This document shows, piece after piece, positions 20,953 through 32,700 of a stretch of DNA of 64,000 nucleotides; within the stretch, counting starts at the first letter, position 1; every line of letters begins with the position of its first letter. This DNA is from Erythroxylum novogranatense (taxonomy: Eukaryota > Streptophyta > Magnoliopsida > Malpighiales > Erythroxylaceae). Under the pieces are notes generated by a model. That model saw only the letters and a list, made by a program, of their open reading frames with translations. It was not told the origin of the DNA and did not search any database. Made by a program: the position numbers and the translations under genes. The stretch covers positions 16,567,372 through 16,631,371 of the forward strand of contig CM057230.1 of assembly GCA_029891385.1 (NCBI GenBank), read 5' to 3'.

Positions 20953-23085
20953 ACCCACGGCCGTTGGCAACCTATCCATTTGAATAGATCGGGGCCTCCG
21001 CTCTCTCACTTATTTTTCCCCGACGATCTGATCCTTTTCTCTGAGGCCTCTCTACCTCAAGTCGACATTATTCTCCATACATTAGATTCTTTCTGTGGAG
21101 CTTCCGGGCAAAGGCTCAATCGGGAAAAAACTCGGTGTTATTTCTTTATGAACGTCCCCACTCAGACCTCCCGAGCTTTATGTAGTGCATTGGGGTTCGC
21201 TCAGACCAACAACCTCGATCGTTATCTAGGCATTCGTCTCTTACACGACCAGGTAAACCGACGTACGTATCAGTATGTTCTGGACAAAGTTCACCAGCGC
21301 CTCACGAGTTGGTTTGCCAACCTTCTGTCGTTCGCCGGTCGACTCACCTTAGCCCAATCTGTGATCGCTGCTCTTCCCAGTTATACTATGCAAACGGTTC
21401 GCCTGTCTCGCGGTCTTTGCGATGAGCTAGAAAAGATTACGCGTCAATTTCTGTGGGGCTCGACTCATGGCTACAGACTGATTCCTTTGGTCAAATGGGA
21501 GGATGTCTGTCAGCCTAAGGAGTTGGGGGGTTTGGGCATCAAAAGGATTCTCGAAACCAATGATGCCTTTTTCACTAAACTAGGTTGGACCATGCTTGAG
21601 AAGCCTAACTCTCTCTGGGTTCGCGTACTCTCTACCAAGTACAATTTTGACGCTTCCACTCTCCCCCCCACCATTACCACCACGGGTGGGTCCATGACCT
21701 GGAAGAGTATCAAATCTGTTTGGCACGTCGTGCTTCAAGGAACTCAATGGGTGCTTGGAGATGGTGTCCGCACGCGATTCTAGCTTGACCCATGGGTAGC
21801 GGGAATTAGCCCGCTCATTACTCAGGCCACCACCCCTATTCCCGCTCCTGATTGTAACCTTAGTGTCCAACATTTTGTGGACGACGTTGGTAATTGGACT
21901 TGGGACTCTTTCCAAGGCCACCTCCCAACGGAGATTTGCTGGTTGATAGCAGGTACCTTTCCCCCGAGGCCTTTCCTCGGACAAGATAAGTTATGCTGGG
22001 GACTATCTGACTCGGGGCACTTTACTCTTGCTTCTACCTACTCTTGGCTTCGGGACCACGCGGACCGGGGAGATCCTGGCATGTGGAAGGCTATCTGGCA
22101 CTGGCCTGGGCCTCCACGAATTTGTTCATTCCTTTGGCTTCTTGCTCAGGACCGGCTCCTCACTAATCAACATAGGGTGCGGTGCCACCTCTCTACAGAT
22201 GGTTCCTGTTCCCACTGCGGTCTTGATGAATCCTCGCAGCATGCAGTGCGCGACTGCTCCAAAGCCCGCCAAGTGTGGAGTTCCTTCCCTCTACACATTG
22301 TTACTCCGAAGTTCTTCACTCTGCCTCTTCACCAATGGCTCGGTTCTAATCTGCAATCCCACAACCGTGTGTTCGATCGGCCATGGTCAACTGTTTTCGG
22401 AGTGACCTGTTGGTTCTTGTGGTCTTGGCATAACGGGTCCCTCTTCGATGAACATTTTAGTTGGCCTACTTCTCCGACTAATATTATTTTGTCTTTTGCA
22501 GATCAGGTCCACTAGTCCACCGTTTGGCAGCGCACCCTGATTCATGGCCATCACCCCCGCCATGAGCAACTCATTAGCTGGTGTCAACCTCCCCTCGGGT
22601 GGGTCAAGTTGAACACAGATGGCACGTGTTGACGGTCTTCCTTCTTGGCAGCAGCAAGCGGACTCCTCCGTAATAGTTCTGGCGACTGGCTTGTCGGATT
22701 TGTTCACAATGTCGGCTGGTGCTCTTCAGTGGCGGCAGAACTCTGGGGGATGTATACAGGGCTCACGCTTGCTTGGAACCTCGGATTTCGGCGGATTGAA
22801 TTAGAAGCAGATTCGGTTGTGGCTTTACAGCTCATCTCTTCCTTGGTCAGCCGGTCTACAGTCCATAATAGCCTGGTTCAGGGGATTCATGAGTTGTTCA
22901 CGCGCAATTGGACGGTGGTGCACTGCCACATCTACCGTGATGGCAACCGTTGTGCAGATTGGTTAACACATTATGCTGAGAACTTTGCGCTAGGTCCTAC
23001 TTTCTTTGATCGTCCACCCGTCGAGTGCCATGTACTCCTTTTAGCAGATTTGTCGGGATCGTGTTTCCCGCGCCTTGTCGTGTAA
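20953..23085 (+). pseudogene. LINE ORF2, 3' half: RT end, zf-RVT, RNase H
   Basis: Continues the LINE reading frame after the copia insert. The RT active site reads FPDD (about 21016) where plant LINEs normally have F/YADD. Then come the RT thumb (GLGIKRI), the zf-RVT region (WHWPGPPRICSFLWLLAQDRL, with CSHCGLDESSQHAVRDC) and an RVT_3-type RNase H (LNTDGTC, GLLRNSSGDWL, ELEADS). In-frame stops are at 21781, about 22513 and 22630, the last one within the RNase H first strand. The product cannot be made; the domain order and length match plant LINEs. Confidence 0.9.
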
Positions 23086-23136
23086 TTGGTTGTTTTTCCT
23101 TTATTACAAAAAAAAAAAGAAAAAAGAACTCGTTAC

Positions 23137-23620
23137 CAAACTCTAACATCAATTGTGACAAGAACATTTCAGTTGTAGTAAAATTAGATAAAATAGCCAA
23201 AGTCCTCCTGTAGAAGTTAACCTTAGGTCAGCTTATTGTTATCCTAATTTTCTCTACCAATTTCACCAAAATAATATTGAATTTTTCACTTTAAGTCATT
23301 AATTCCATTTTTGTGTATAAAAATGTATTCGAAAGATATCAATGATCAAGTACTCTTATTTTATAAAATAATAATCACTTACTTTACTCATTGCTGACAT
23401 ATTTTTGTCACGTCATTAGCTATTGAAAATAAATACTTCTATGAGTATTTAATTTAGTCGTCTTGATTCTATATATATACATATCTTTGTTGTCTTACTG
23501 CAATTTCAAACTTAGTACGATTTAATTGCACATTTCATTTTAATCTTACATTTGAATTTCATCTCTTGACTAATGTATATCTACACTCACCTAGTCTCAA
23601 GTTTTTATAAGTATTGACCC
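23137..23620. other. AT-rich intergenic DNA
   Basis: Continuation of the LINE target sequence. No gene, repeat or regulatory signal recognised. Confidence 0.6.
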
Positions 23621-24349
23621 TATTTGGCAAACAACGGATTGCATTAATTGTTAACTGATTCTATCGGGGTTAGCGATAGTGATTATATTAACTAATTTGA
23701 CAAATAGATAATATCAACTATTTATTAAAATGTTTAGTAAAATTAGTTATTTAGTGTTAGCTATTGATATGTAAAATGACTTATGAGGATATAATTTAAA
23801 CAAAATTATAAGGACATGAATATTATATTTCTTAGTATTTCGTTGAATATTCTTATAAAATTTATATATTTAATATTACAAAAATTAAGTTTATAATTTT
23901 AATAAAGAACATAATAATAGTAGTAGTAGTAGTAGTAATAATAATAATAATAATAATAATAATATAACGTTAAATTCTCTATTAATATGAATGATGCATC
24001 GAGTTACATCATCTGTTTTTAGCTTATTCACTAAAAGTTAGTTTTTGACCTTCTTAAAAGTTATTGATGTGTTTAGTGAATAACTTATTGATTATCTTAT
24101 TTAACCCTAATAAGTTAATTTTAAAAGCTTCATAAGAGGAGCTTTTGAATGATCGATCAAAATTTAATAGGTAAAAATTAATTATACCCTTTTTCATAAT
24201 TTTAATTATGATATATATTGTATCTGTTCATACTATAATTATAGATATTTTAATTTATTTAATAACAAAATTTATACATATTATATAAAAACACTAATAT
24301 GATGTAATTCAACTTGCATCATTCATATTAATAGAGAATTTAAAATTAG

Positions 24350-24396
<47 letters not shown>

Positions 24397-24680
24397 AATT
24401 ATAAATTTAATTTTTAATATTAAATATCTAAATTCTAAATTCTTATAAGAATATTCAACGAAATATTAAAAATATAATATTCATACCCTTATAAATTTTT
24501 TAAAATCATGCCCTTATAAATCATTTTACACATCAATAGTTAATATTAAAAAGCTAATTTTACTAAAATCTTTAATAAACAACTAATGTATCTATTGGTC
24601 AAATCATTGATATAATCATCTATTAACTAATCATTGATAGAATTAGCTAACGAATAATACAATTTGCTATTTGTCAAATA
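23621..24680. repeat. Large inverted repeat with about 380-bp arms (MITE pair or foldback)
   Basis: 23621-24012 is the reverse complement, with mismatches and small gaps, of 24301-24680. The outer ends read TATTTGGCAAA and TTTGTCAAATA. Each arm contains a triplet microsatellite: (TAG)n(TAA)n at 23919-23962 and (TTA)n at 24352-24394. The 290-bp centre is AT-rich and its right part (24200-24300) again resembles, reversed, the start of block B (24690-24790). Two copies of one MITE inserted head to head, or one foldback element, would explain it. No transposase is present. Confidence 0.7.
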
Positions 24681-25200
24681 TGGCCTTTTATATATAATAT
24701 GTATGAATTTTATTATTTAATAAATTAAAATATCTATAATTATAATATGATCTGAATACGATATATAGTAGTTATATACTAAAATATTATTTTGATGTGA
24801 TTCTTTATGTTCAAAAATTTAATAATAATTACGGTACTTTTAAATGTAAACTAATATTAGAAAATTAAATAACTATTAAAAGTTTAATTAACCCATTTAT
24901 TATATTATTCCAAACTTAAGTACAATAACTTTAAAAATATACAGAACAAAATTAGAGAGTAAAGTATGGAGTAATAATGTCATTAGGCAAGCAGCTAACA
25001 CCCAAAGTTTCTCTTATAGAGCTTTTAAATATTAATTTATTAAAAATAAATAAACTAATAAATAAGTCATTTATTAAACAAATCAATAATTTTTTAAGAC
25101 ACTTAAAAAATTAACTGTTAGTCAATAAAAGAAGTGATTAATTTTTGCTAAATACCTTGGTATCCTACTTTGGAAGTGTTTTGCTTATAAATATCTGCTC

Positions 25201-25412
25201 AATTGGTGTGAGTGGTTCAGCATTCTCATCCCTTAATCAGAGGTCTCGAGTTCGAGTCATAAGAATGGAAAAATTTGTTTGACCAAAGACTTTACTCCTA
25301 CTTACTTGATGACACAGATGCGAATAGGAATTAGTCACGAGTAGATGCTTAAAAGGCGTCTTACCATAATTGAGGCCTCTTAAAATACATCGTGATCGAA
25401 CCAAAAAAAAAA
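25201..25412 (+). mobile_element. tRNA-derived SINE
   Basis: About 210 bp with a box A-like GTGTGAGTGGTTCAG (25207-25221) and a box B GAGTTCGAGTC (25248-25258), 27 bp apart as in tRNA genes, ending in A10 (25403-25412). The paralogous block A reads straight through this point (GCTTACAAATCTG...TTCGTCG near 10828-10850), so the insertion came after the block duplication. There is no tRNA-like cloverleaf downstream of box B, so it is not a tRNA gene. The target duplication is not clear. Confidence 0.78.
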
Positions 25413-25628
25413 TTCGTTGTCAATATATCGGCTATATTTCAACTCAAATGCACTAAAAGTCATCAATACTTATATTCCGCAATTTCAATTTAACATGTGA
25501 CTATCACATCACCTTTTATTTCTTGTGGAAAAACGTAAGAGTGGAATCTATGGCTATCCATCCAAAATGAAGAAAATAATTGTAGCTTTATGAAAACTAC
25601 ACAAGACAAGTGGGATCTACATAAATTT

Positions 25629-26106
25629 TGTCAGAGTGTCTTGTATTGACTAAATATAAAAAATATTAAAGAATTTATAAGTGATAAAGGTCAACTATCC
25701 AAATAACTAGTTCTAATTATTTGGACAATAGTTGACCAAAGCCTAATTCTTGTAAGTGGAGTCTACATTCTGCCCCATATTTAAAAAAAATCAATATAGT
25801 ATCAGAGCAGGTTTGGTCCAAATTGTTAATTTCTCGGTTGTCCGTCTAGATGTCTAGTCTCAGCGGCTCGGTCCGGTTACCACTGCGTATATTTCAAATG
25901 ACAAATGGATATCCAATCCCAGTTACACTTGAAGAGGAGTGTTAGAGTGTCCTATATTGACTAAACATGAAAAATGTTAAAAGATTTATAAATGATAAGG
26001 GTCAACTATCCAAACAACTAATTCTAATTATTTAGACAATAGTTGACTCAAGCTCAATTCTTGTACGTGGACTCTACACTATGTCTATATTAAGAAAAAT
26101 TCAATA
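25629..26106 (+). mobile_element. TRIM: miniature LTR retrotransposon
   Basis: Two LTR-like direct repeats, 25629-25796 (168 bp) and 25940-26106 (167 bp), begin TGTxAGAGTGTC and end TCAATA. TAGTATCAGAGCAGG (25797) right after the first is a primer site for initiator tRNA-Met, and GAAGAGGAG (25931-25939) just before the second is a polypurine tract. AATTT flanks the element (25624-25628 and 26107-26111), a 5-bp target duplication. The internal part is about 140 bp and non-coding, so it must be moved by proteins of another element. Total 478 bp. Confidence 0.88.
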
Positions 26107-26465
26107 AATTTACCGACTAGTAAAACAAAGAATGCATAAGATGCTTTGGTTTGTCCACTACGAAACTCACTTTTCCACCATTTTCAAACCGGGGACCATG
26201 GTTGCATTCACCATTTTCAAAGTTCTGCGTCAAATCATCACAATATTTTCAATGACGCCCAATAGTAATTGATTCAAGTGCTATCCTTTGAGGTGGATGA
26301 ATTTCGGATAATTAGTTTTAAGATTCTTATGGATGAAGTCAAAAGTCAAGATCATGAGAAAGAAACACCGTGAAGCTGAAGTGAAGCAAGCAAGCATTTC
26401 AATAGTTATAGGCTCTCTTCTACGGCATTAGATCCTCGTCTGATTACAGAATTGATCAAGTAAAG

Positions 26466-27730
26466 ATGGCCAACATCGAACCGGAGAAGATTAAGGGAGG
26501 AGGAGTGTTGTTGACCTTTCCGGCGCCGACGTCTTCGTCTCCTCAGAAGGAACTTCCTCAAAGATTGAAACAGCGTTTCGTCGTGCAACCTAAGACTCCT
26601 CTTTCTGATGAATATGTCCATAATAAGCTCAAGGAGGCCGATCTCCGGTGACTGGTCTCTACGTCTCGTTTTCCTTTAATTTTTATGTTTTCTGATGAAG
26701 ATTAGCTGAAATGGAAAGTGGTCTCTTTTTCTTTTGTACAGAAATTTTATGAGTTGCTGGTAAGTAAGGCAAAACCGAAGGTGAAGAAAGCCTCGAATGC
26801 TTGCCTGAAGCAGGAGAATCTCGCTCGGCGGCTCCAAGCCAAACTCATTGCTGCTGAGCAGAAAAGGTGAGATGCCACTTTAAATGTTTGGTTTGGTGAA
26901 CTCTGAGAGTGGTACTTGCTAAAGTTCTCTGCTTTTGACAACAATTTTTTACTAAATAAATATGATTTCTTCTTCAATTATTTTATTACTTGCTGTGTAG
27001 CATAAGAAGACTACATGACTACCCAACATGTCAGATTGTGAACATTTTTGGCTTAATGCTATATCAGTGAAAATTTTTCTAATCAATGACCAATTAAGCA
27101 GGATAAAGATTCTTGGCGATGCTCAAATGCGCCTTTCAAACCAGAACGAACTGCGGCAAGCATGCAAACACGGAAGGGAGTTGCAAGCTGAGAAGCAACG
27201 TGAGGAGCTTGGGATGAAGGTCATATATCGGATTAAGCAAGCAGAGACTAACAGAATGATTCTCCTAGATGCTTGTACACAGAGGATAGCAGCACAGAGA
27301 GAGCGAGCAGCCGAGTCATTAAGCCGAAAAATGAGCCGGGACAGAAAGTACAGAGAATGTAAATCTGCTTCAATGTACCAAAAACGTGCAGATGCTGAAA
27401 GAAGACGCACGGGGTTGCTGGAAGCTGAGAAGAAAAGGGCTCATGCTATGATATTGAAGGTGCGGCAAGCTGCTTGGTCTCGTTGCAATGAGCTAGAGAC
27501 TAAGAGAAAAATGATGAAGGACATATTGGAAGATCGGGTTCAAAGGGTATGATGATGGTGGTTTAAGTAGGTGTTCATTTTGTGTTATTATCTGTTCTAA
27601 TCTTCTGATAAAGGAAAAAATGATTATCACTAGGCAATGAAACAAAGGAATGAGCACCTGAAGCAGAGAAGAACCACGAACATTCGTCTAAGTTCCAAGT
27701 CAAAAAGTGCATGAGCCGGAGAAGTATCAC
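26466..27730 (+). pseudogene. TCP11-like gene, copy B: exons 1-4
   Basis: Four exons with correct borders: 26466-26654 (MANIEPEKIKGGG...KLKEADLR), 26742-26866 (FYELLVSKAKPK), 27102-27546 (QMRLSNQNELRQA, VIYRIKQAETNRM) and 27634-about 27730 (KQRNEHLKQRR). The highly charged, coiled-coil N-terminal third of plant T-complex protein 11-like proteins is recognisable throughout. Exon 1 has a TGA (26649) five bases before its donor, where copy A has CGA, and exon 4 is frameshifted near 27700 so that MHEPEKY falls in another frame. The homology ends at about 27730; the C-terminal TCP11 domain is not present in this copy. Cellular role in plants is largely unknown. Confidence 0.85.
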
Positions 27731-29497
27731 CCAAGGGATGATACTTGTGTTCCAAACTTTGTGATCCTAGTTCTGCATACTTATTTTGGTTATGGCATTA
27801 TCAAAACCCTAAGTAAGTTTGAACTTCTGTTTAATTTGGGATTGTGTATTGGTAACTGCTTTTCAAAAGTGTGCAAGTTTAGTTTGCTTATGTTAAGAGC
27901 TAATATTAAGAGCTTATTACTATTTATCTTCTTTAATAGGTATGCCCAGTTTGATGCGTTCCTCGTCAAACTATCATCAGTTTATAGAAGAATCAAAGGT
28001 TTAATTTTGGTATATTTTATCAACATGATAATTAAATTGAAAGGAAATATATAACCCTTAAGATTTAGTAAAACCTAATCCTCAGCTTCACTTTTTCTTA
28101 TATAGACGAGTAAATTATTGTAATTACTTTTAAATTTAAAATTGAAGATCAAAATAAAAGTAAAAATAAAAATTTGCAAGAATTCAAATTAAAAATAAAA
28201 GATATAAATTTTATATGGTCTTAATGAATTTTCTTTAATCTAAATCAAAATTTAAGGATTCCAACTAAGTTGTAGATTTACCCTTGTTTTTAAATTTAGG
28301 TATTAAGATTTAAAATTCAAATGGTGTTAGAATATTATAAAAACTGATATATAATGTCATAAAATCGATATATAGTAAATAAAAATAGAAAATATAAGAA
28401 TAAATATTATTAAAATAAAATAAAACTAATATCTTAATAATAATCAACTAATAACAAATATAATAATTGCACCTAAAATTGAATCTAGCATATAAAATAA
28501 AATGATAATAACTATTAAAATTGTACTTTTAAACAATATTGTATCTAGTTATCATCAACGATTCTTAATTGATTTACCATAACAAATATATTTTCAATGT
28601 AAATCACCTTTTTTAGTCCATTATAATTAAGATGGTTTTTGTTTAAAATAAAAAATAGTATGACCAATACAAGTATACAACTGATATCAATTAGATTTTT
28701 TTTACTAATCGCTCTTAATACAAAATAGAGAAATTATAAAATTAATAATTAAGATATATCTTGCTTAAAAATAAAATTCAAATGATATTGTTCCTCCGCT
28801 TAGACTTATATAAATTCATAATCAACTATATTTTTCAAATCTTGAAGTAAAGCCAAATAATAAGAACATGCCTTAAATTTAGAACCTATCATTGTTATAA
28901 CATATACTACTTCTTAAAAATAAGGTGAATTTAAAGCATCTAAATTAATAAATGAATGATTTAACCATTTCGCCCAATCCTTTTACATCACAAACAATAT
29001 CATTATCATCCATAACACTTTTTAACGTTAGTTGAGAAACATGAGTGCTTCTTGGAAGAAAACATGAGTGCTTCTTGGAAGAAAACAAGATTCTATATCA
29101 AAGGTGCCAATTTTAACATTTTAACAAGACTTTGTTGCTTTTTTATTACCATTTTAAACATTTTATATAGTTTTAAATTGTTTTGAGAAAATTTCTTGTA
29201 TTAAAAAGTAAAAAGCAATTATTATAAAATTAAAACTATAAAAAAATTTAAAATTAATTTTCTAAAAAATAACCTTCAAAGAAAATCTCATATTTTTTAC
29301 GTAACAATATTTTCTAAAAAATACAAAAGTAATTATCCTCTTTAGTATATACAAAAATAAAACAAAAATTTAAGATATCAATATGAAATTGGGTCAAATA
29401 TGATGACCAAGTCCATATTCCGATTAAATTTATTATGACGATGGGAATAGGCTGAGTTAAGATTAATTCACTACCGAATTGATTAGGCCCAACGAAT
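27731..29497. other. AT-rich DNA between TCP11-like copies
   Basis: No convincing gene. Composition is very AT-rich from 28050 on, with many short stops in all frames. 29040-29080 has a 23-bp tandem duplication (ATGAGTGCTTCTTGGAAGAAAAC). Confidence 0.55.
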
Positions 29498-29760
29498 CAC
29501 TTATAAATATGCCTAGCAATAGATCACGTCAAGCCTTAAGAACCTAATGAATTTAAGGGCCTTAAATTGTAACTTAAAAAACTTTACTCAAAGTTTAAGA
29601 GCCTTCATTATGCCTAACAACACTCGCAGCATAAGCATACGACATATTTAAGGCTTGACGTGATATATTGCTAGGCATATTTATAACAACACTCGCATTA
29701 GGTTCTTAAGGCTTGACGTGATATATTGCTAGGCATATTTATTAGGTTCGCATTAGGTTC
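29498..29760. repeat. Inverted and tandem repeat cluster
   Basis: 29500-29549 (TATGCCTAGCAATAGATCAC...AACCTAATG) is repeated as its reverse complement at 29697-29745 and partly at 29648-29686. The two reversed copies are tandem, separated by AACAACACTCGCAT-type sequence also seen at 29619-29632. A transcript could form a stem of about 48 bp. It lies directly upstream of TCP11-like copy C. Confidence 0.65.
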
Positions 29761-29761
29761 T

Positions 29762-32700
29762 TAAAGCTGGGGTTCGGATCGTCATCTCCAAAGGAATTTC
29801 CACAGAGGCTCAGACACCGTCTGTTAGTGCCACCTAAGACTTCTCTTTCTTGCAACCAAGCTAAGTGCTGCTGAGGAGAAAAGGTGAGAAGAAAATTTGA
29901 TGTTGTGTTGATGAAATTTGAGAGTGATACTTGCTTAACTGTTTGTTTTTAATTTTGTTAAGGATAGATTGATCTTTGCGTTTTTCAGAGTTTTCATCGG
30001 AGAATAACCTGTTTCTTTCTTGCATGAGACTGGCATTATTCTTTTTAATATCAAATTTGTAGACTTGAATTGAAACCATTATTTTAGTCTTTAATCGTCT
30101 TCATACATATAAGTGGTTGAGTTAGAAGTTAGTTATTTCTGTTACACCTCCGTGTAGATAGAAGTCTTAATTTAAAATGAAAAATGTTTGGTGTTACTGT
30201 AGTGTATTGCCACTCAATAGATCACTTAATCTCTAATCAATTAGAATACAAACAGGATAAATGTTCTTGGGGAGGCTCAAATGTGCCTTGCAAATCAGGG
30301 TGAACTGCGACAAGCAAGTAAACATGGAGTTGAGTTGCAATTTAAGAAGCAATGTGAGCAGCTTGGGACAAAGGTGAAATCTCGGGTTCAGCAAGCAGAG
30401 GCTAACAGAATAATTCTCCTAAAGGCTTTTACACAAAGGAGAGCAGCCAAGATAGAGCGAGCAGATGAGTCATTGAGGCAAAAGTTGGCTCGGGAGAGAA
30501 AGTACAAAGAGTATGTATACGAAGCAATATATCGAAAGCGTGCAGCTGCTGAAAGAAGAAGAACATGATTTCTGGAAGCTGAGAAGAAAAGGGCCCATGA
30601 TAGGGTATTGAAGGTGCGGCAAGTAGCTTGGTTTGTTTGCAATAAACGTGAGACTGAAAGAAACAGGGATGAAGGACATGTTAGAAGATCAGCTGGAAAA
30701 GGTAAGATATTGGTTAAAGTTGTTCTTTATCTTGGGTTATTATCTGTTGGTTCTTCTTAAAAAACGAAAATTGATTGTGGGTAGGCAAAGAAACAAAGAG
30801 CTGAATATTTGAGGCAGAGAAGAAACTTGAACACTCATCAAACCTAAGTTAAAAAATGATGAATGAGTAGGGGGAGTACCTTTCAAGGAGTTAGCATGGT
30901 ATATGTTCCTTTTCCTTTCCAAGTTGTGCACTTTCTCTTTCTGTATGCTATGTCATTTTCATTTTTTCCTGAAATTTATGTGTTTTCAATATGTGCATTA
31001 GTACGTGCCATTTCTGTCTTGCTTTGGTTGCTTTTATGACATGAATTACAATCATTACTTATCTGTTGAAGGGTTGGGTAGGATCTGGCAGTGTGGAAGC
31101 AATATTTCCTTCCCTATTGTATTTTATGTATTCTTGGACTCAACAAAGTTGTGTTGGTTACTATTTGCTATCTTAATATGATGTATTACGAAGAAATATA
31201 TCCTGATAAGGCATTTAGTCCTCGATTTTTCCTTTTGTCTCAGTTTGGCTTTCTAATTTTTCTGAAATTATATCAAAAGTAATTACAGGTGCTGGAGGTG
31301 GTTTGTAAAACTAAGAAAAACCACTTTCTTATTGGCAGAAGCTTGTCTTTCCTTGGGGATTGATGAAAAATTGTAAAAACAATACCATTTGAGGATCTTG
31401 CTCATCATATGGAGCTAACGACAACCATTCAAACTGTGAAAGCTTTTGTTGGCCGCCTGGAATGTCGTTTTATGATTTCACAGGCTGTTATTGGTAGTAT
31501 GTGCAATAGAGCCAATATTGATCACCTTTTACGGGATGTTGCTTTCCCAACTCAAAGGGACAGTTCAAGCAAAGTTTCCGGGAGAGGAGTAAAATCTATT
31601 AAGCCGGGTAATAGGGAAGCCCAAAAGCCTGTTAAACTTTCAAGGTATCCAATCAGAGTTTTGCTCTGTGCTTATATGATAATAGGACACCTGGACATAG
31701 TTTTCAGTGGGCAAAGTGAATGTGAAATTATCCTGGCTGAGTTAGCAGCTAACTTCATTCAAGAATTTGAGTTATTGATCAAGATTATAATTAATGGTCA
31801 AATTAGATGTGCAAAAGTGGATGAAAGCTTTGCTGGCTCAGATTGCAGGACTTTTAGGTCACAATTGGAAGCTTTTGATAGAGCTTGATGCTCTTATCTG
31901 CATCACTTTGTTGATTGGAAATCTAAGGATGCAAAGCTATTAAAAGCGACTTGGTAAGAGATGCTTGCCAGCTTGAGCTCTCCACAACAGGAAGTGGCAA
32001 TGCTTCGAAAGACAAGGTAAAAGTCCTCTTCCTTGCTTTTGTCATGAGTTGTTTGTTCTTTTTTCTCTTGAGATCTGTCTAAAAAAATTATTTGTCTTTG
32101 ACCAATTTATTTTCTCTTTTGGTTGTAATCTTAAGGCTTTGGAAGAGCATACACTTTTGAGAGAAAGTGTCAAATGTCTGTTGCTGAAGTTGGATGTATG
32201 CATGCTCTCTCTGACATGCACTCTAAAGCATCTGAAAAGAACCATATGCACACAAAAGCATCTGATAGACATAATAGTGAGAATTTACAAAAATCTTTGA
32301 CTCATTTATCAGAAAGGTCGTCAGTTTCTATATCTTGCAATTCTAGTTCTTCCCTAACTGAAAGCTGTCAAAGGTCAGGTAACAAAGGATGCCCACCCTT
32401 TGATATAGATGGTTCCTTCTTGGTCAAAGGAGTTGACTCTCTGCCCTCCAGAAATGCTACAAGTGTAACAGATAGAGGTCTGAGCCTTAATTTAATGTTG
32501 AGTGAGAATGAGTTGCTTGTAAATGAAATCATCCTTGAGCATCAGTCTAGATTCGCAGATGGTCTTGATGTTGCCCGTGAAGACCATGACAGCCTTAAGG
32601 TTGGTCCCCTATTTTTTATTCTTCAAGATAATGTTTAGTTAAACAATATATTGTTTTAAGATGACTTTCCATTTGTTGCTGTTAAAGCTTCAAGGATAGA

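Larger units (their letters stand above)
14451..23136 (+). mobile_element. 5'-truncated LINE, split by a copia element
   Basis: A non-LTR retrotransposon starts abruptly in the endonuclease domain at 14465 and ends in an A-rich tail (about 23107-23122). It is flanked by a perfect 14-bp target duplication AAAGAACTCGTTAC (14451-14464 and 23123-23136). Removing the copia insert (16049-20947 plus one CGGTC) leaves about 3.8 kb, coding for endonuclease, reverse transcriptase, zf-RVT and RNase H in that order, the layout of plant L1-type LINEs. The abrupt 5' end is typical of incomplete target-primed reverse transcription. Confidence 0.92.
24690..26465 (+). repeat. Duplicated block B, upstream of TCP11-like copy B
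   Basis: Aligns with 10321-11802 and leads to the start codon of TCP11-like copy B. Unlike block A it carries a SINE (25201-25412) and a TRIM element (25629-26106). The last 350 bp (26160-26465) match 11010-11800 closely, around the likely promoter and 5' UTR, except for a segment missing here. Confidence 0.7.

Noticed and set aside
25201..25260. tRNA gene
   Set aside because: Box A and box B are present but the sequence does not fold as a cloverleaf and ends in a poly-A tail; it is a SINE.
27707..28054. Open frame of 115 codons after TCP11 copy B
   Set aside because: Only its first ten codons match the TCP11 family; the rest is AT-rich and reads as hydrophobic noise.
28600..29050. Possible hAT or other DNA transposase relic on the minus strand
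   Set aside because: A few suggestive residues only; no ordered motifs could be found.
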